Positions 45,418 through 57,273 of a DNA stretch of 64,000 nucleotides are shown here, in pieces (positions within the stretch are counted from its first letter, which is position 1; every line of letters starts with the position of its first letter). The notes beneath the pieces are model-generated. The model did no database searches. It saw only the letters and a list, made by a program, of their open reading frames with translations, and was not told the DNA's origin. A program made the translations under genes and the position numbers. Source of the stretch: Fremontodendron californicum (taxonomy: Eukaryota; Streptophyta; Magnoliopsida; Malvales; Malvaceae); the NCBI GenBank assembly GCA_030761205.1, contig JAULJL010000035.1:13410001-13474000 (forward strand). Direction: 5' to 3'.

Positions 45418-48400
45418 ATTAAAACCGGTTTTATAAAATATTTTAAAAATTAATTAAAACATTTTAAAAACCAATTTCAAGTCTGCGTTTTAAACCAGAG
45501 AAATCAAAGAAACAGGTTCGGGAGTCGGTTACGTGTGGGGAAGGATTAGCACCCCCACAACGCCCGTATAAATCGGTACCTTATTAATCGTGTGTTATCT
45601 CAAGTCTCGGTAAAAGTTGGTTTTAAATTTAGTATTTCAAATTAATTCCCAATTTAAAGAAAAATAATTTTATTTTTTATTGAAAATGATCCGGAATTTA
45701 TAAATTCAAAATTTTCCTATATTCCCCAACAAACGTGGCAAAATATAGAAATTTTTATTAGTTTTGAAAAAACTTTCCGAATCATTCTCTTTTTTGAAAG
45801 AAAGATATTCCTTTATTAATGATAATTGATGAAATTCTCTCCAGCAAACCCGGTAGAGAACTCATGAATTATTTTAACTCGGGAATATCTTTATTTTTAT
45901 TGAAAACCATTATCTTTTTGAAAACATTTAAAATAAATGAATATGTATATGCATGACATAAATAAAATGACATAGCAAAATCTAAATAATATAATGCAAC
46001 CTAAATGACATGGCAAACATGAATGATATGGCATATAATTTAAATGACATGGAATAAAATAATGCTATCATATAATATGCATGAAAATAAAAATGCAATG
46101 CATGAAATGTATTTTTTCCTTTAATTAAGGAAATCCGTATATCTAAAAAGATATACGGCTACCTTAGGAAAATATGTCAAATTAAATATTCTAAAACCAA
46201 AATACTTTGTGATTGTTTGAAAACAATTTTGAAAAGCTTGAATTAACAATAAAAATTGGGCTAAAAATTTTTAAATGGCTCTAATTTCCTAAGTTTAAAA
46301 AATCCGGACTTGACTACCCTTAGCCCGGGACTTGAAAAACCATTTTTAGAGTTTAAAAGGCTTAGAAATCACCCTAAGTCAGTAGCTAACCCTCCTAATC
46401 AGCCCACTCTAAGTAGATTAACCAAAACAGAAAATTGGTTTTTCTTTAAATTCAATTCTGACTCCATTGTCCAGTTTTAATCCACGATTTTTTACCCTAT
46501 CATTAAAAATTCCAAAAATTCTGAAAACATTACTGGAGACTCAGGACATGTAAAACTACATGAGAAAAAATCGGCTTAATTTTTTGATCAAAGATGAATT
46601 CCCAGAAAAACCAGAGATGTACGAGTTTTTGGAGGAGAAAAAACTGCTTTGTTTTTCTTTAAATTCAATTCTGACTCCACTGTCCAGTTTTAATCCACGA
46701 TTTTTTACCCTATTTTTAAAAATTCCAAAAATTCTGAAATAATTATTGGAGACTCAGGACATGTAAAAATACATGGAAAAAAATCGACTTAATTTTCTGA
46801 TCAAAGATGAATTCCCAGAAAAATCGGAGATGTACGAGTTTTGGGTGGAAAAAAAACTGCTTTGCCAACACATTTTTTTTTTTTTTTTGTCTTTGATAAA
46901 ATCATTTAAAAACCAAAATAAAAATATTTGAAACTCATAGAATGACTTGAAGACAGTAGCTAGGACTTTTTAAAAGTTAGATAAAAATTGGCTAAGTAAA
47001 AAAAATCACAAAGGTAGAATAATCAATTTGACAAACTTAATTTTCCACAAGTGTGCTCAAGAGAGCATGACTTTGAACCATTAATTGGCTCAAGTCATTA
47101 TTCAAGTGGCATGAACATGAAATGCATGAAATAATGCAGCAAACATAATGCATGAAATGCATGGATTTAAACCTAAAGGTAAGGAAAATGCATGACATAA
47201 ATAATATGGCCTAGACCTAACATGAACTTGCATGGCAATAAATGCAACCTAGACCTAAGATATGCATGGCATTTTCACAAACACAAGGCATGCTTAATTC
47301 AAAAATCCAACCAAATATCATGCAAATGCAAAAACCTAACAACTAGCATGACAAAGAATGCAACACACAATGCAAAACACATGGAGTAGCCAAATGGCCT
47401 CAAGCTCCAACAAGCATGGCATTTTCTCAAACACTTGGCATACTAGCATGAAAAACTAAGTCATAACACAAAAATCACACAAGCATTTTCACAAACACTT
47501 AATATGCTAAATCTAAAACATGCTCAACTAAGATATAAAACAAGAATCATGCAAAGAATCACACAAGCATTTTCACAAACACTTAATATGCTAACTTTAA
47601 AACATGCTCAAATTTAAACAACATGAAAACAGAAAATTAAAAATGCAAAAACATGATATCTAAGACATAAATGGCAACAAACAAAGCAACCAAATTAAAA
47701 TATAACTCAAGAACATGAAATAACATAACATTTAAAACATCAAAAACAAAGAAAATAGCATAAACAATATGGTAAAATGAATCGAAACAACAACTTAAAA
47801 TAAATAATGTAGGCCATTTGGCCATGGTGAGTTTATTGTAAAAACAAAATGTAAAAAAAAAAAATACTTAAGAAAGGAAATGAAGGAAGAACAAGAAACA
47901 TTATTTTAAAATGAAAACTCACCAAGTAGAGATTAAAATAGCAAAAAATAAGAATAGAAAATGAAAGTGCAAGAGTTGGTGCTCAAGAGCAACCTCAAGA
48001 AGCTAATATTTCAAGCTTTTCTCTTCAAACTTTCCTTTTTTTCTAAACTTTTCTTTTTTTGCTCTCAACCAAGAAGATAAAAACTAAGAAAAACTAAGAG
48101 AAATCAGCCAAAATGGAAAAGAAAAAACAAAATCTGCCCCCTCCCTTTAGGGTTGGCCTAAATGATGCTTATATAGCCTCAAAGATGTTGTCATTTTTGT
48201 GTAACCTATTTTCCATCAAATGGCCAATAATTCAAGATGAAAAGTCATGAAATTACCACCTTTAGATTAGCATCTCAGCCCTCTCAAATTACAGCTATGC
48301 AAAAATAATGTTGACATCTTTCTTAACCTATGTGGTTTAATCACCATGGCTTGATCAAAGAGAATGGTTAACTAACTCTTGATTTTTAACCACTTGATTG

Positions 48401-49830
48401 AAAAAAAAAAAAAATCAAGCTTCCTCCTTCCTTTGGGCTTGGGCAGGCCAGCACTTCTCTTTTCCAGCCCAGCTCTGATTTTTGAAAGGCCCAAAAAGCC
48501 CTTTTCGGTTGCTTGGGTGAAATGACCATTTTGCCCCCCGGATGCAAGTAAATATCAAACGGACTCCAAATTCAATTTTTCTTTTTTTAATACTTCCAAA
48601 ATAATAAAATATTGAGTTCTGGAAGTTTTCAAAATTATCCGAGTCCGTTTGCTATTTATTTGGATTTTTTCTTCCCAAAATGTCCTTTTATGCCCCTACT
48701 TTTTACCATTTTTTAAACGAGCTCCAAATCAAGATTTTTCTTCACCAATCTCTTCAAAATAATTAAAAAGTGTGATCTGGAAGGTTTCATAATTTTTGGA
48801 GCTCATTTGGTATTTTTTCGGGATTTATCGGCTTGAATTACTGCATAGGAGGCCCGGGATTTGGCCATTTTGCAAACGAACTCGGAATCAAGATTTTCTT
48901 TTGCCAATCTCTTCCAAATAATTTAAAAATGAGATTTTCCAAATTTCAGAATTTTTGGAGTCCATTTGCTATTTTTCCGGGATTTATCTTTTTGAATTAC
49001 TGCATAAGAAGCCCGGGATTTGGCCATTTTGCAAACGAACTCGGAATCAAGATTTTCTTTCGCCAATCTCCTTCAAATGATTTAAGAATGAGATTGACAA
49101 ATTTTCCATAATTTTTGGAGTCCATTTGCTATTTTTCCCAAATTTTTCCAATTTTCCCCTTTTACCTCCGAAACCCGGTTTTGCTCAAAACAAATCCGAT
49201 TTTCAGATTTTCTTCAATCTGAGCCTTGGGCCATCCTTTTTAACCATTCTTCATCCATTGGGGGCTTTGGTCTTACCAAGTCGGGCCATTTCTGTGATTC
49301 TTCCCGATTTCACCGAGATCCACTAGAAACCCTAATTCTCGGTTTTCTCCTGGATTGACTTTTCTTTCGGTTTTTCTTGCAAGTTACTTCTCCATTACCC
49401 GTAGTCAGTGCTTATCTTTCATTTGGAACCTTCAATTTTGACCAGTTTGATCGTTTAAGCACTTTTCCCCAAATTTCTTGGATTAGGGTTTCTTTTCTAC
49501 TGAATCTCCAAATCCCAACTTCCGAACTCCATATCTTTCAATGTAGACCTCGGATTATCAAAATTCTTTCGCCATTTTTCAATTGAACATAAAATCTTGA
49601 TTTTGAAAGTGGGTTGACTTTTTCATTAGTTTACTTTTTGGGGTTGACTTTTTCGGGGTTGACTTTTTCGGGGTTGACTTTTTTTCAAGTTTGTCTTTTT
49701 GTGCTCGCCCTCTTAAACTAAGTCTCGGAGTACCACCTGCAGGATGAAAACATTCTTTTTATACTCGGAAACATCAATATGGGAAGAAAACATACCTGTT
49801 TAGTGGCCCGGACAAAATTAGGTGTCTACA
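45418..49830 (-). repeat. 5' LTR of element A, lacking its inner end and primer-binding site
   Basis: Collinear with 30761-35160 of the other LTR. The first 190 bp on the plus strand (TGTCGCAACC to CCACCT) are absent, and so are the primer-binding site and about 245 bp of leader present in D. The breakpoint sits in ATTAAAA (45418-45424), which occurs at both edges of the equivalent 454-bp stretch in D. Confidence 0.9.
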
Positions 49831-50631
49831 ATCAGGAAAGTACGAGTACTGGGTGAAAAAACTGTTTTGCCAACATACATCTTTTGCCTTTGATAAAGTC
49901 ATTTAAAAATCAAAGTAAAAATATTTAAGACTCACAAAATGACTCACAAACAGTAGCTAGGACTTTTGAAAAGTTATACAAAAATTGGCTAAGTAAAAAA
50001 AAATCACAAAGGTAGAATAATCAATTTGACAAACCTTAATTTTCCACAAGTGTGCTCAAGAGAGCATGACTTTGAACCATTAATTGGCCTAAGTCATTAG
50101 TCAAGTGGCATGAACATGAAATGCATGGAAAAAATACAGCAAATATGATGCATGAAATGCATGAGTTTAAACCTAAATGTCATGAAAAATGCATGGCATC
50201 AATAAAGTGACCTAGACCTAAATGAACTTGCATGGCATTTAATGTAACCTAGGTCTAAAATGCATGGACATGCATGGAAAAATAAACCAAACTTAACAAC
50301 TAAAATATGCATGGCAATAACACAAACACAAGGCATGCTTAAACCAAAAACTCAACCAAATGTCATGCAAATGCAAACCTATCATCTAACATAACAAAAA
50401 TGCAAACACAAGGCAAAATAATGAGGTAGCCGAATGGCCTCAAACTCCAAGCAAACATGGCATTTTCACAAACACTTGGTATACTTAAACTAAATACTCA
50501 ATCAAATGTCATGCAAATACAAACCTATCAACTAACATAGCAAAAATGCACACACAATGCTAGATACATGAAGTGGCCAAATGGTCTAAGGTTCCAAACA
50601 AGCATGGCATTTTCACAAACACTTGATATAC
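49831..50631 (-). repeat. LTR of element B, part 2
   Basis: Resumes the LTR of B after element A, starting with the second ATCAG and TACGAGTACTGGGTG. It is similar to 46825-47600 in LTR A but with many differences and indels. It stops at TAC (50629-50631), where the CACTA element inserted. Confidence 0.85.
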
Positions 50632-50959
50632 CACTACAAACAAATTGCCATATACTGACGCTTACCTATACTGACGGTCGAAATCGGTAGGTAAAAAGTA
50701 TCTATTCTGACGGATTTTTGTTACCGTCAGAATATACATAACATATACCGACGCCTAAATAATTCGTTGCTATAGGTATACCTATACCGACTGTTAATAA
50801 AAAACCGTTGGTATAGGTATACTTTTTACCAACGTTTTTTTTTTCGGTCGGTAAATTTCCCAAAAGACCCATTTTTAATTGGCGGGGATTTTCATATTTT
50901 CATTTTTTTATTTCATTTTTAATTAAAAAAGAACCTATAGCAACGGATCATTAATTTGA

Positions 50960-52208
50960 CCGTCGGTATAGGCCTAAAATTTATTTAGGGTTTTATTTTT
51001 CTTCAGTTTTCTCTTTCTCTTCCTCTAGTCGACTTTACTCTCTGCTGGGTCTCTCTTTCTCCTCCGCCATCGGTATGTGTCTCTCTTTCCCTTCGGTATG
51101 TGTCTCTCTTTCCCTTCCCCTGCTCTTTTTGTTCTATGAAATCAATTTCTTTTATGAAATCTTACGTTTTTCAATTTATTTAGGGCTTTGAGGTAGCGAA
51201 TGTTTTTGAGGTAAAGGGGAGTTGGATTGGAGTGGTAAGGTTCAACCAGTTATGACTATTTGTTGCATTTCTTAAGTTTTTGCGTTTAAAGCGAATGTTT
51301 TTGGGGCTTGATTCTGTCAGGAAATATGGAAAACTCTTGCTCTCACTCTTTCTAAAACATTATTTAAATTTTATCAAAGAGTAAAAATGGCCTGGTAAAG
51401 TAGATAACATGAGTTTGAACTTTGAACCTTTTCCAATTCATGGAGAGTCAGAGTCTGATTAAACTGTTCAGGAGATTAATTGATTAATGCTTTGCCCCTC
51501 AACTCAAACAAAGCTCTAGCTAAAGATTTAGATTCTTAAGAAGATTACTATCTATAGAAATAAAAATTCGAAGATGATATTTTTTTTAATTATTTTTCTT
51601 TATTTAAACACTACTTAGTTTTTACTTTTAGATGTAAGTGTTTTTTAATTCTGCACTCTCAAGATGTATGTGTCATGTCCTTGACCTCTAATATGCTCTT
51701 TCATCTATTTAAGGATCTTTGCAAATGCTGTTAGTCAGAAATGTTATCATACTTGCTAATTTGGTGCTTTTGATGTTCTTAAATCCTTCAATTTGTAACT
51801 TCTGATTTATTAATCAATGATAATTAGTTTCTATTTTTAATGTATTTTTAATGTGAAAAGCATGTTATTTGAAATGTCGTTGAGAGAACTGATTTAGGAC
51901 AATATCTTCCTTTCTAGATTTTAGCTTCTTGCTCATAAACCTTGACACTGTTTGACAAGAATCATTTAGGACAATCACAAGTAGCTATTACCGTGGGGCC
52001 TCTGTTTAAGGGAATAAAAACAATTATCGAGCTGTAGATAGTAGATAGGTTTCCAAGAACTCAAAAGCATAAAAACAATCATTGCGTTAGCATTTGGTTG
52101 AAAAAAAGAGAGAAAAATTTCTACGACTACTAGTCTCTACATCACAATAATCTCTATAACCAGTCAATAAAGTGTTTTTCTAAAAGATTTTTTTTCTAGT
52201 TACATTGT
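50960..52208 (+). other. CACTA interior, leader-like region, no gene recognised
   Basis: 50995-51130 is CT-rich with TCTCTCTTTCCCTTC and a duplicated GTATGTGTCTCTCTTTCCCTTC-type phrase, like a 5' leader exon. The rest is A/T-rich and intron-like. A possible decayed AAA exon near 51970 is too weak to call. Confidence 0.5.
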
Positions 52209-53130
52209 AAGTCAGAAGGTGAGCATGAACAAAGTAAAAGACCCGAAGACACTGTTCCTCATCGAAATGGAAAGCTTTGATAGTGGAGTGAGCAGATTCT
52301 CCTTATAGGTATTGTTTAAGCCATGAATTCATATATATATTTCTCGACAATTCGAAAAGGTTTCATTAAAGGGACCTCCTATAGGAAATTAAGAGTGTTG
52401 TGAACTCTAAAGAACTGGTTCAATCATATGATAATTATGCCTATATCAGTGAATCTCATAAGAATGAAATTAAATCTCTTATCCAAAGTTACATTTGACA
52501 TTTTAATTTTTGGACTTTACTTCAATCTCTTCAAATATGGTGAATCATATCAAGCAATTGCATTACATATTTGTATAGTCAAGGACAAGGAATAGACCTT
52601 AAGAGCTTGATGAAACATCAAGGAGAAGACTTACCAAGAGACTCTATTATTCCCCTTCATCAGGTGAAACTTACATTTATTATCTTTACCTAATTCTAGC
52701 CATTTGTGCCACAGAATTTGTTTCTGACTTACTTTAACTGGTGATGAAGAAGCAAGAGCCTGGATATTACGTAATCTGTTGGAGAAGGATGGACTATTGA
52801 AGCTTTCAGAAGAGGACATTGATGCCATATTTAAGTTAAACTGAAGGTTAGCCTTCAAAATTGCCTCTTTTGGTTTCTTTCCTTTGCAGGTTACTCAGGA
52901 TCAGATATGAAAAACTTAGTGAAAAATGCGTCTATGGGCCGTCTTAGAGAGGCTCTGAGACAAGGCATATGCGGCCATTAACTCTTTAGGTAATGACATG
53001 CAAATCTGCACTAAAATGCACACGTGTACGAGGTGAAATTTTTATTAGCTTAATCATTTAAGTTTATCTTCTTCTTATGTAGGATTTTGAGAATGCATTA
53101 CAACAGCTCAGGCCCTCGGTTACTTTGCAT
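52209..53130 (+). pseudogene. Spastin/katanin-like AAA ATPase, five captured exons, decayed
   Basis: Five consecutive exons keep normal splice sites. 52209-52308 encodes SEGEHEQSKR, then after a shift KTLFLIEMESFDSG. About 52579-52663 encodes ELDETSRRRLTKRLY with a stop just before it where Gln is usual. 52750-52846 encodes ARAWILRNLLEKDGLLKLSE and EDIDAIFKL, then a one-base insertion. 52890-52989 encodes GYSGSDMKNLVKNASMGRLR, EALRQGI, then decay. About 53083-53130 encodes DFENALQQLRPSVT. These are the second half of the AAA domain, including the arginine-finger region (ARRRL type) and the sensor-2 helix, of plant spastin-like ATPases that sever microtubules or remodel complexes. Walker A and B are missing. 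Captured by the CACTA element; non-functional. Confidence 0.85.
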
Positions 53131-53524
53131 GCCTTCCCTCTTTTTACTTTGCATAAAACCCCTTTTAAGAGTTGAAATTTTGTTTTCTTTTTGTTGTTGC
53201 AGCTGTGACATGACATAGACAGTTGAAAAATTAAAGAAAAAAAGAGTCCCCAATTACAAAGCCTTTCTCCTTAAGCATTTTCTGTCATACTTTTTATTCT
53301 ATGGCATGACATGATTGTCTATTACTTAATATTATTTCAATGCAGATATTTAGCAACAAAAAAAAAAAAGGAAATGAATCATTGTTTTCAGATATGCCAT
53401 GTTTAACACTTAACAGATCAATGTTTATCATACTATATATTATTAATTCATGATTCCAACTCTGGAGTTCCTATCTAGGTTAGGCATGTTTCTTGAAAAA
53501 GAATGCTTTCTAGTGAGAGATCTA

Positions 53525-53725
53525 CAGATCATCTTTCACATAATATCTAGGTTAGGCATGTTGCTTGATTGTGGTAGGATTGTGGAACTTGAAATGTCGA
53601 GGAATTGCTTGATTGCGGTAGGATTGTGGAACTTGAAATGTAGATCATCTTTCACATAATATCTAGGTTAGGCATGTTGCTTGATTGTGGTAGGATTGTG
53701 AAACTTGAAAAGTCGAGGAAGAGAT
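53525..53725 (+). repeat. Short tandem duplication inside the CACTA
   Basis: ATCATCTTTCACATAATATC, TAGGTTAGGCATGTTGCTTG and GGTAGGATTGTGGAACTTGA recur two to three times in 200 bp. The open frame across it is a repeat artefact. Confidence 0.8.
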
Positions 53726-53932
53726 GAGTTTGTTCCAGACTTAGCATACATTGGGAGTCTCATATGGTCTTTTCTTGAATTAATCTGATTGTGTTATGTT
53801 TAACTAACATGCGCCTTTATGGCATATATATTTTTACCCTTTGAGTAGATGTAATGTGTATAAGCTTAATTCAATAAATCGAACAGGCATATATTGACAG
53901 AATATATAATTTTTAGGTACCTGATGCTGGTA

Positions 53933-54102
53933 GTGCTCCAAATTTGTCACCAATAATAAGGTGTTCAACTTCTAGTCATCAAGCTAATGAAAATGAAGAT
54001 GGTAAACTACTTGATTATTTTATTCTTCTATATTGACTTCGCTACTTAATTGCTTTTAATTATATAATATTTGTTAATTTTATGCAGATGCTGCTCCATA
54101 AG
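53933..54102 (+). pseudogene. Possible terminal exons of a CACTA-encoded gene
   Basis: 53935-54001 encodes VPDAGSAPNLSPIIRCSTSS then HQANENED up to a donor GGTAAAC. An exon after TGCAG at about 54087 gives DAAP and a stop, so splicing would be in frame. Similar serine-rich, acidic ends occur in CACTA-associated proteins, but I cannot name the family. Confidence 0.35.
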
Positions 54103-54893
54103 AATATTCATGAGATTTGGATTGCATATTTCACTTTATGTATTTGGATTGCTTATTTACTTTGTGTTTGGACTGCTAATTTTTAATTTTAAAACTGTAT
54201 TATTTATTTAGCTTGCGACTTCTATTTAGCTTGTAAAAGTTATATAATTAAGATAATTTATTTGTAATTTTATTTTTAATATTATGAAATATTTTGTACT
54301 TTCTTATGATTTTTTTATATGAAATATGTTAGATTAAATTTTAAATATATCAATATTAGTAATTGAAAATATGATAAAATTTTATTTTTACCGACGCTCT
54401 GACCTCTATACTGACAGTTCATATAACAACAAAAAATGTATAGTATACTGACGGAGTAAACCGTCGGTAAATTTACAACAAACCGTCGCTAAAGGTTAAT
54501 TATACATTTTACATTTTCATCTATACCGACGGACGAGAAAAAAAAATCCGTCGATATATTGACAGAAACAAAATCCGTCGGTATATCTATACCGACGGAC
54601 GGAAGAGCCGTCGGTATAGGTAAAAGCAAAAGGGACTAACCCAACATAGGCTATACCGACGGTAGTAACATTAGTGACGCCTAAAACCGTCGGTATAGGT
54701 TATACATCCTATTCCGACGGTCTCTTTTTCCGTCGGTATAGGTCTATACCGACGAGGGTTTTACCGTCGCTTAATTTTTTGTCGCAATAGTCATTTTGAC
54801 CGTCGGTATAGAGTTTTAGGACTTTTAACGACGGGTTTTTGAGTTTTACCAACGCTTTTTAGATCATCACTATATGGCAATTTGTTTGTAGTG

Positions 54894-57273
54894 TACTAAC
54901 ATGCTCAACTAAAACATAACACTCAAATCATGCAAACACAAAGTAGAGATATTAAAACTAACAAGCATTTTCACAAACACTTGATATACTAACATGCTCA
55001 ACTAAAACATAACACTCAAATCATGCAAACACAAAGTAGAGATATTAAAACTAATAAGCATTTTCACAAACACTTGATATACTAAATATAAAACATCAAC
55101 AAATTTAAACATAATGAAAACAAAAAATTGAAAATGCAAGAACATGATAATAAACTCATAAATGACAACAAACAAGTAACCAAATTAAAACAAGGTTCAA
55201 GTATATGTAGTAGAAGAATACTTAAAGCATCAAGACTAAAAAATAACATGATAAATCAATGTAAAACAACAACTATAATAAAAAATCTGGGCCATTCGGC
55301 CATGGTAAGAAAAAATAAGAAAAAAAATGTAAGAACTTGTTTAAGAAAAAGATAAAGAAATAACTTAAAAAAAACAAAAAAAAAAGACTTATTTAAAAAG
55401 AAAACTCACCAAAATAATAATCAAAATAGCAAAAACAAGAATGGAAAATCAAGAAAGTGCAAGAGTTGGTGCTAAAAGCAACCTCAAGAAGCTATCTTCA
55501 AACGTTCCTTTCTTTTCTAAACTTTTCTTTTTTGCTTTCAACCAAGGAGAGAAAACTAAGCAAAAACCAAGAGAGGAAATGAAAAATGAAGTTTGAAAAT
55601 AAAAATCTGGATCCCCCTTAGTGCTGGCCTAAACTCTCTCTAAAATAAGCTAGGATGTTGTCATCCTTTCTCCAACCAATTTCCATTCAAGGGCTAGTGA
55701 TTCAAGGTGAAAAATCATGAAATTATCACCCATAGATTAGGCCATCATCTTTCCATAATTACAGCTGTTCAAGAATAATGTTGACATTCTCCCTCTTCAT
55801 GCATTAGCCCATGTGGCTTATTTGCAATGGCTTGATCAAAAACATCACTAACTAACTTTTAATTCTTGGCCTTTTGATTGAAAAATCAGAAGCTTCTTCC
55901 CTCTTTTGGGCCTTGGCAGGTCAGCACTCCCTTTTCCAGCCCAAGTCTGATTTTTGAAAGGCAAGAAAAGCCCTTTTCGGTTGCTTGGGTAAAATGATCG
56001 TTTTGCCCTCTGGATGCAAATAAATGGTAAACGGACTCCAAATTCAATTTTTATTTTTTTAATACTTTCAAAATAATAAAATATTGAATTCTGAAAGTTT
56101 TCAAAAAAATTTCGAGTAAGTTTGCTATTTATTTGGATTTTTTCTTCCAAAAATACCCTTTTATGCCCCTATATTTTACCATTTTTTAAACGAGCTCCAA
56201 ATCAAGATTTTTCATCACCAATCTCTTTTAAATAATTTAAAAGTGTGATCTGGAAGTTTTCATAATTTTTTGGAAATCATTTGGTATTTTTTCGGGATTT
56301 ATCTGCTTGAATTACTACATAGGAGGCCCGGGATTTGGCCATTTTGCAAACGAACTCCGAATCAAGATTTTGTTTTGCCAAACTATTCAAAACAATTTAA
56401 AAACGAGATTTGCAAAATTTCAAAATTTTTGGAGTCCATTTGATATTTTTTCGGGATTTATCTTCTTGAATTATTGCATATGAGGCTTGAGATTTGGCCA
56501 TTTTGCAAACGAACTCCGAATCAAGATTTTCTTTCGTCAATCTCTTTCAAATGATTTAAGAATGAGATTTGCAATTTTTTATAATTTTTGGAGTCCATTT
56601 TCTATTTTTCCCAAATTTTCCAATTTTGCCTTTTTGCCTCCGAAACTCGGTTTTGCTCAAAACAAGTCTGATTTTCAGATTTTCTTCAAACTGAGCCTTG
56701 GGGTATCCCTTTTTAATCATTCTTCATCCATTGGGGGCTTTAGTCTTACCAAGTCGGGCCATTTCTGTGATTCTTCCCGATTTCACCGAAATTTACCAAA
56801 AACCCTAATTCTCGATTTTCTCCCGGATTGACTTTTCTTTCAGTTTTTCTTTCAAGTGGCTTCTCCATTACCCGTAGTCAGTTCTTATCTTTCATTTGGA
56901 ACCTTCAATTTTGACCAATTTGTTCGTTTAAGCACTTTTTCCCAAATTTCCCGGATTATGGTTTCCTTTCTACTGAATCTCCATATCCTAACTTTCGAAC
57001 TCCATATCTTTCGATGTAGACCTCAGATTATCAAAATTCTTTCACTATTTTTCAATTGAACTTCAAATCTTGATTTTGAAAGTGGGTTGACTTTTTTAGC
57101 AATTGACTTTTTGAGGTTGACTTTTTTCAAGTTTGACTTTTTATGCTCGCCCTCTTAAACTAAGTCTCGAGGTACCACCTGTAGGATGAAACAAGTCTTT
57201 TTACATTCTGAAACATCAATTTAGGAAGAAAACATACTTGTTTTAGTGGTCCGGACAAAATTAGGTGTCTACA
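54894..57273 (-). repeat. LTR of element B, part 3
   Basis: Continues the LTR of B after the CACTA insertion to its end GGTGTCTACA (57273), where the polypurine tract and internal region begin. Similar to 32800-35160 but diverged. Within it a block (CATGCTCAACTAAAACATAA ... CACAAACACTTGATATACTA) is tandemly duplicated at 54900-55090. Confidence 0.87.

Larger units (their letters stand above)
30571..49830 (-). mobile_element. Element A: 19.26-kb Ogre/Tat-like retroelement, two gag genes, no pol
   Basis: Bounded by LTRs at 30571-35160 and 45418-49830 and flanked by the direct repeat ATCAG (30566-30570 and 49831-49835), a perfect 5-bp target duplication. The ends read TGTAGACACC...TTGCGACA on the minus strand. 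The internal order on the minus strand is structured leader, decayed gag-like ORF, tandem-repeat spacer, intact gag, 3' region with two families of tandem repeats, polypurine tract. No protease, reverse transcriptase, RNase H or integrase frame exists in its 10.3-kb interior. The LTRs look about 99 percent identical by eye, so the insertion is recent. Confidence 0.9.
50632..54893 (+). mobile_element. CACTA (En/Spm-type) DNA transposon, 4262 bp, non-autonomous
   Basis: The ends are perfect 23-bp terminal inverted repeats beginning CACTACAAACAAATTGCC. The flanks are TAC on both sides (50629-50631 and 54894-54896), the 3-bp target duplication of CACTA elements. Removing the element restores ACTTGATATACTAACATGCT, which exists uninterrupted at 54978-54997. 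Subterminal regions (50660-50960 and 54395-54850) are packed with ACCGACGG/CCGTCGGTATAG repeats in both orientations, the usual transposase-binding arrangement. No transposase catalytic domain is present; instead it carries decayed host AAA-ATPase exons. Confidence 0.95.

Noticed and set aside
52631..52858. 75-codon minus-strand frame in the CACTA
   Set aside because: Antisense to the captured AAA-ATPase exons, which are better supported on the plus strand.
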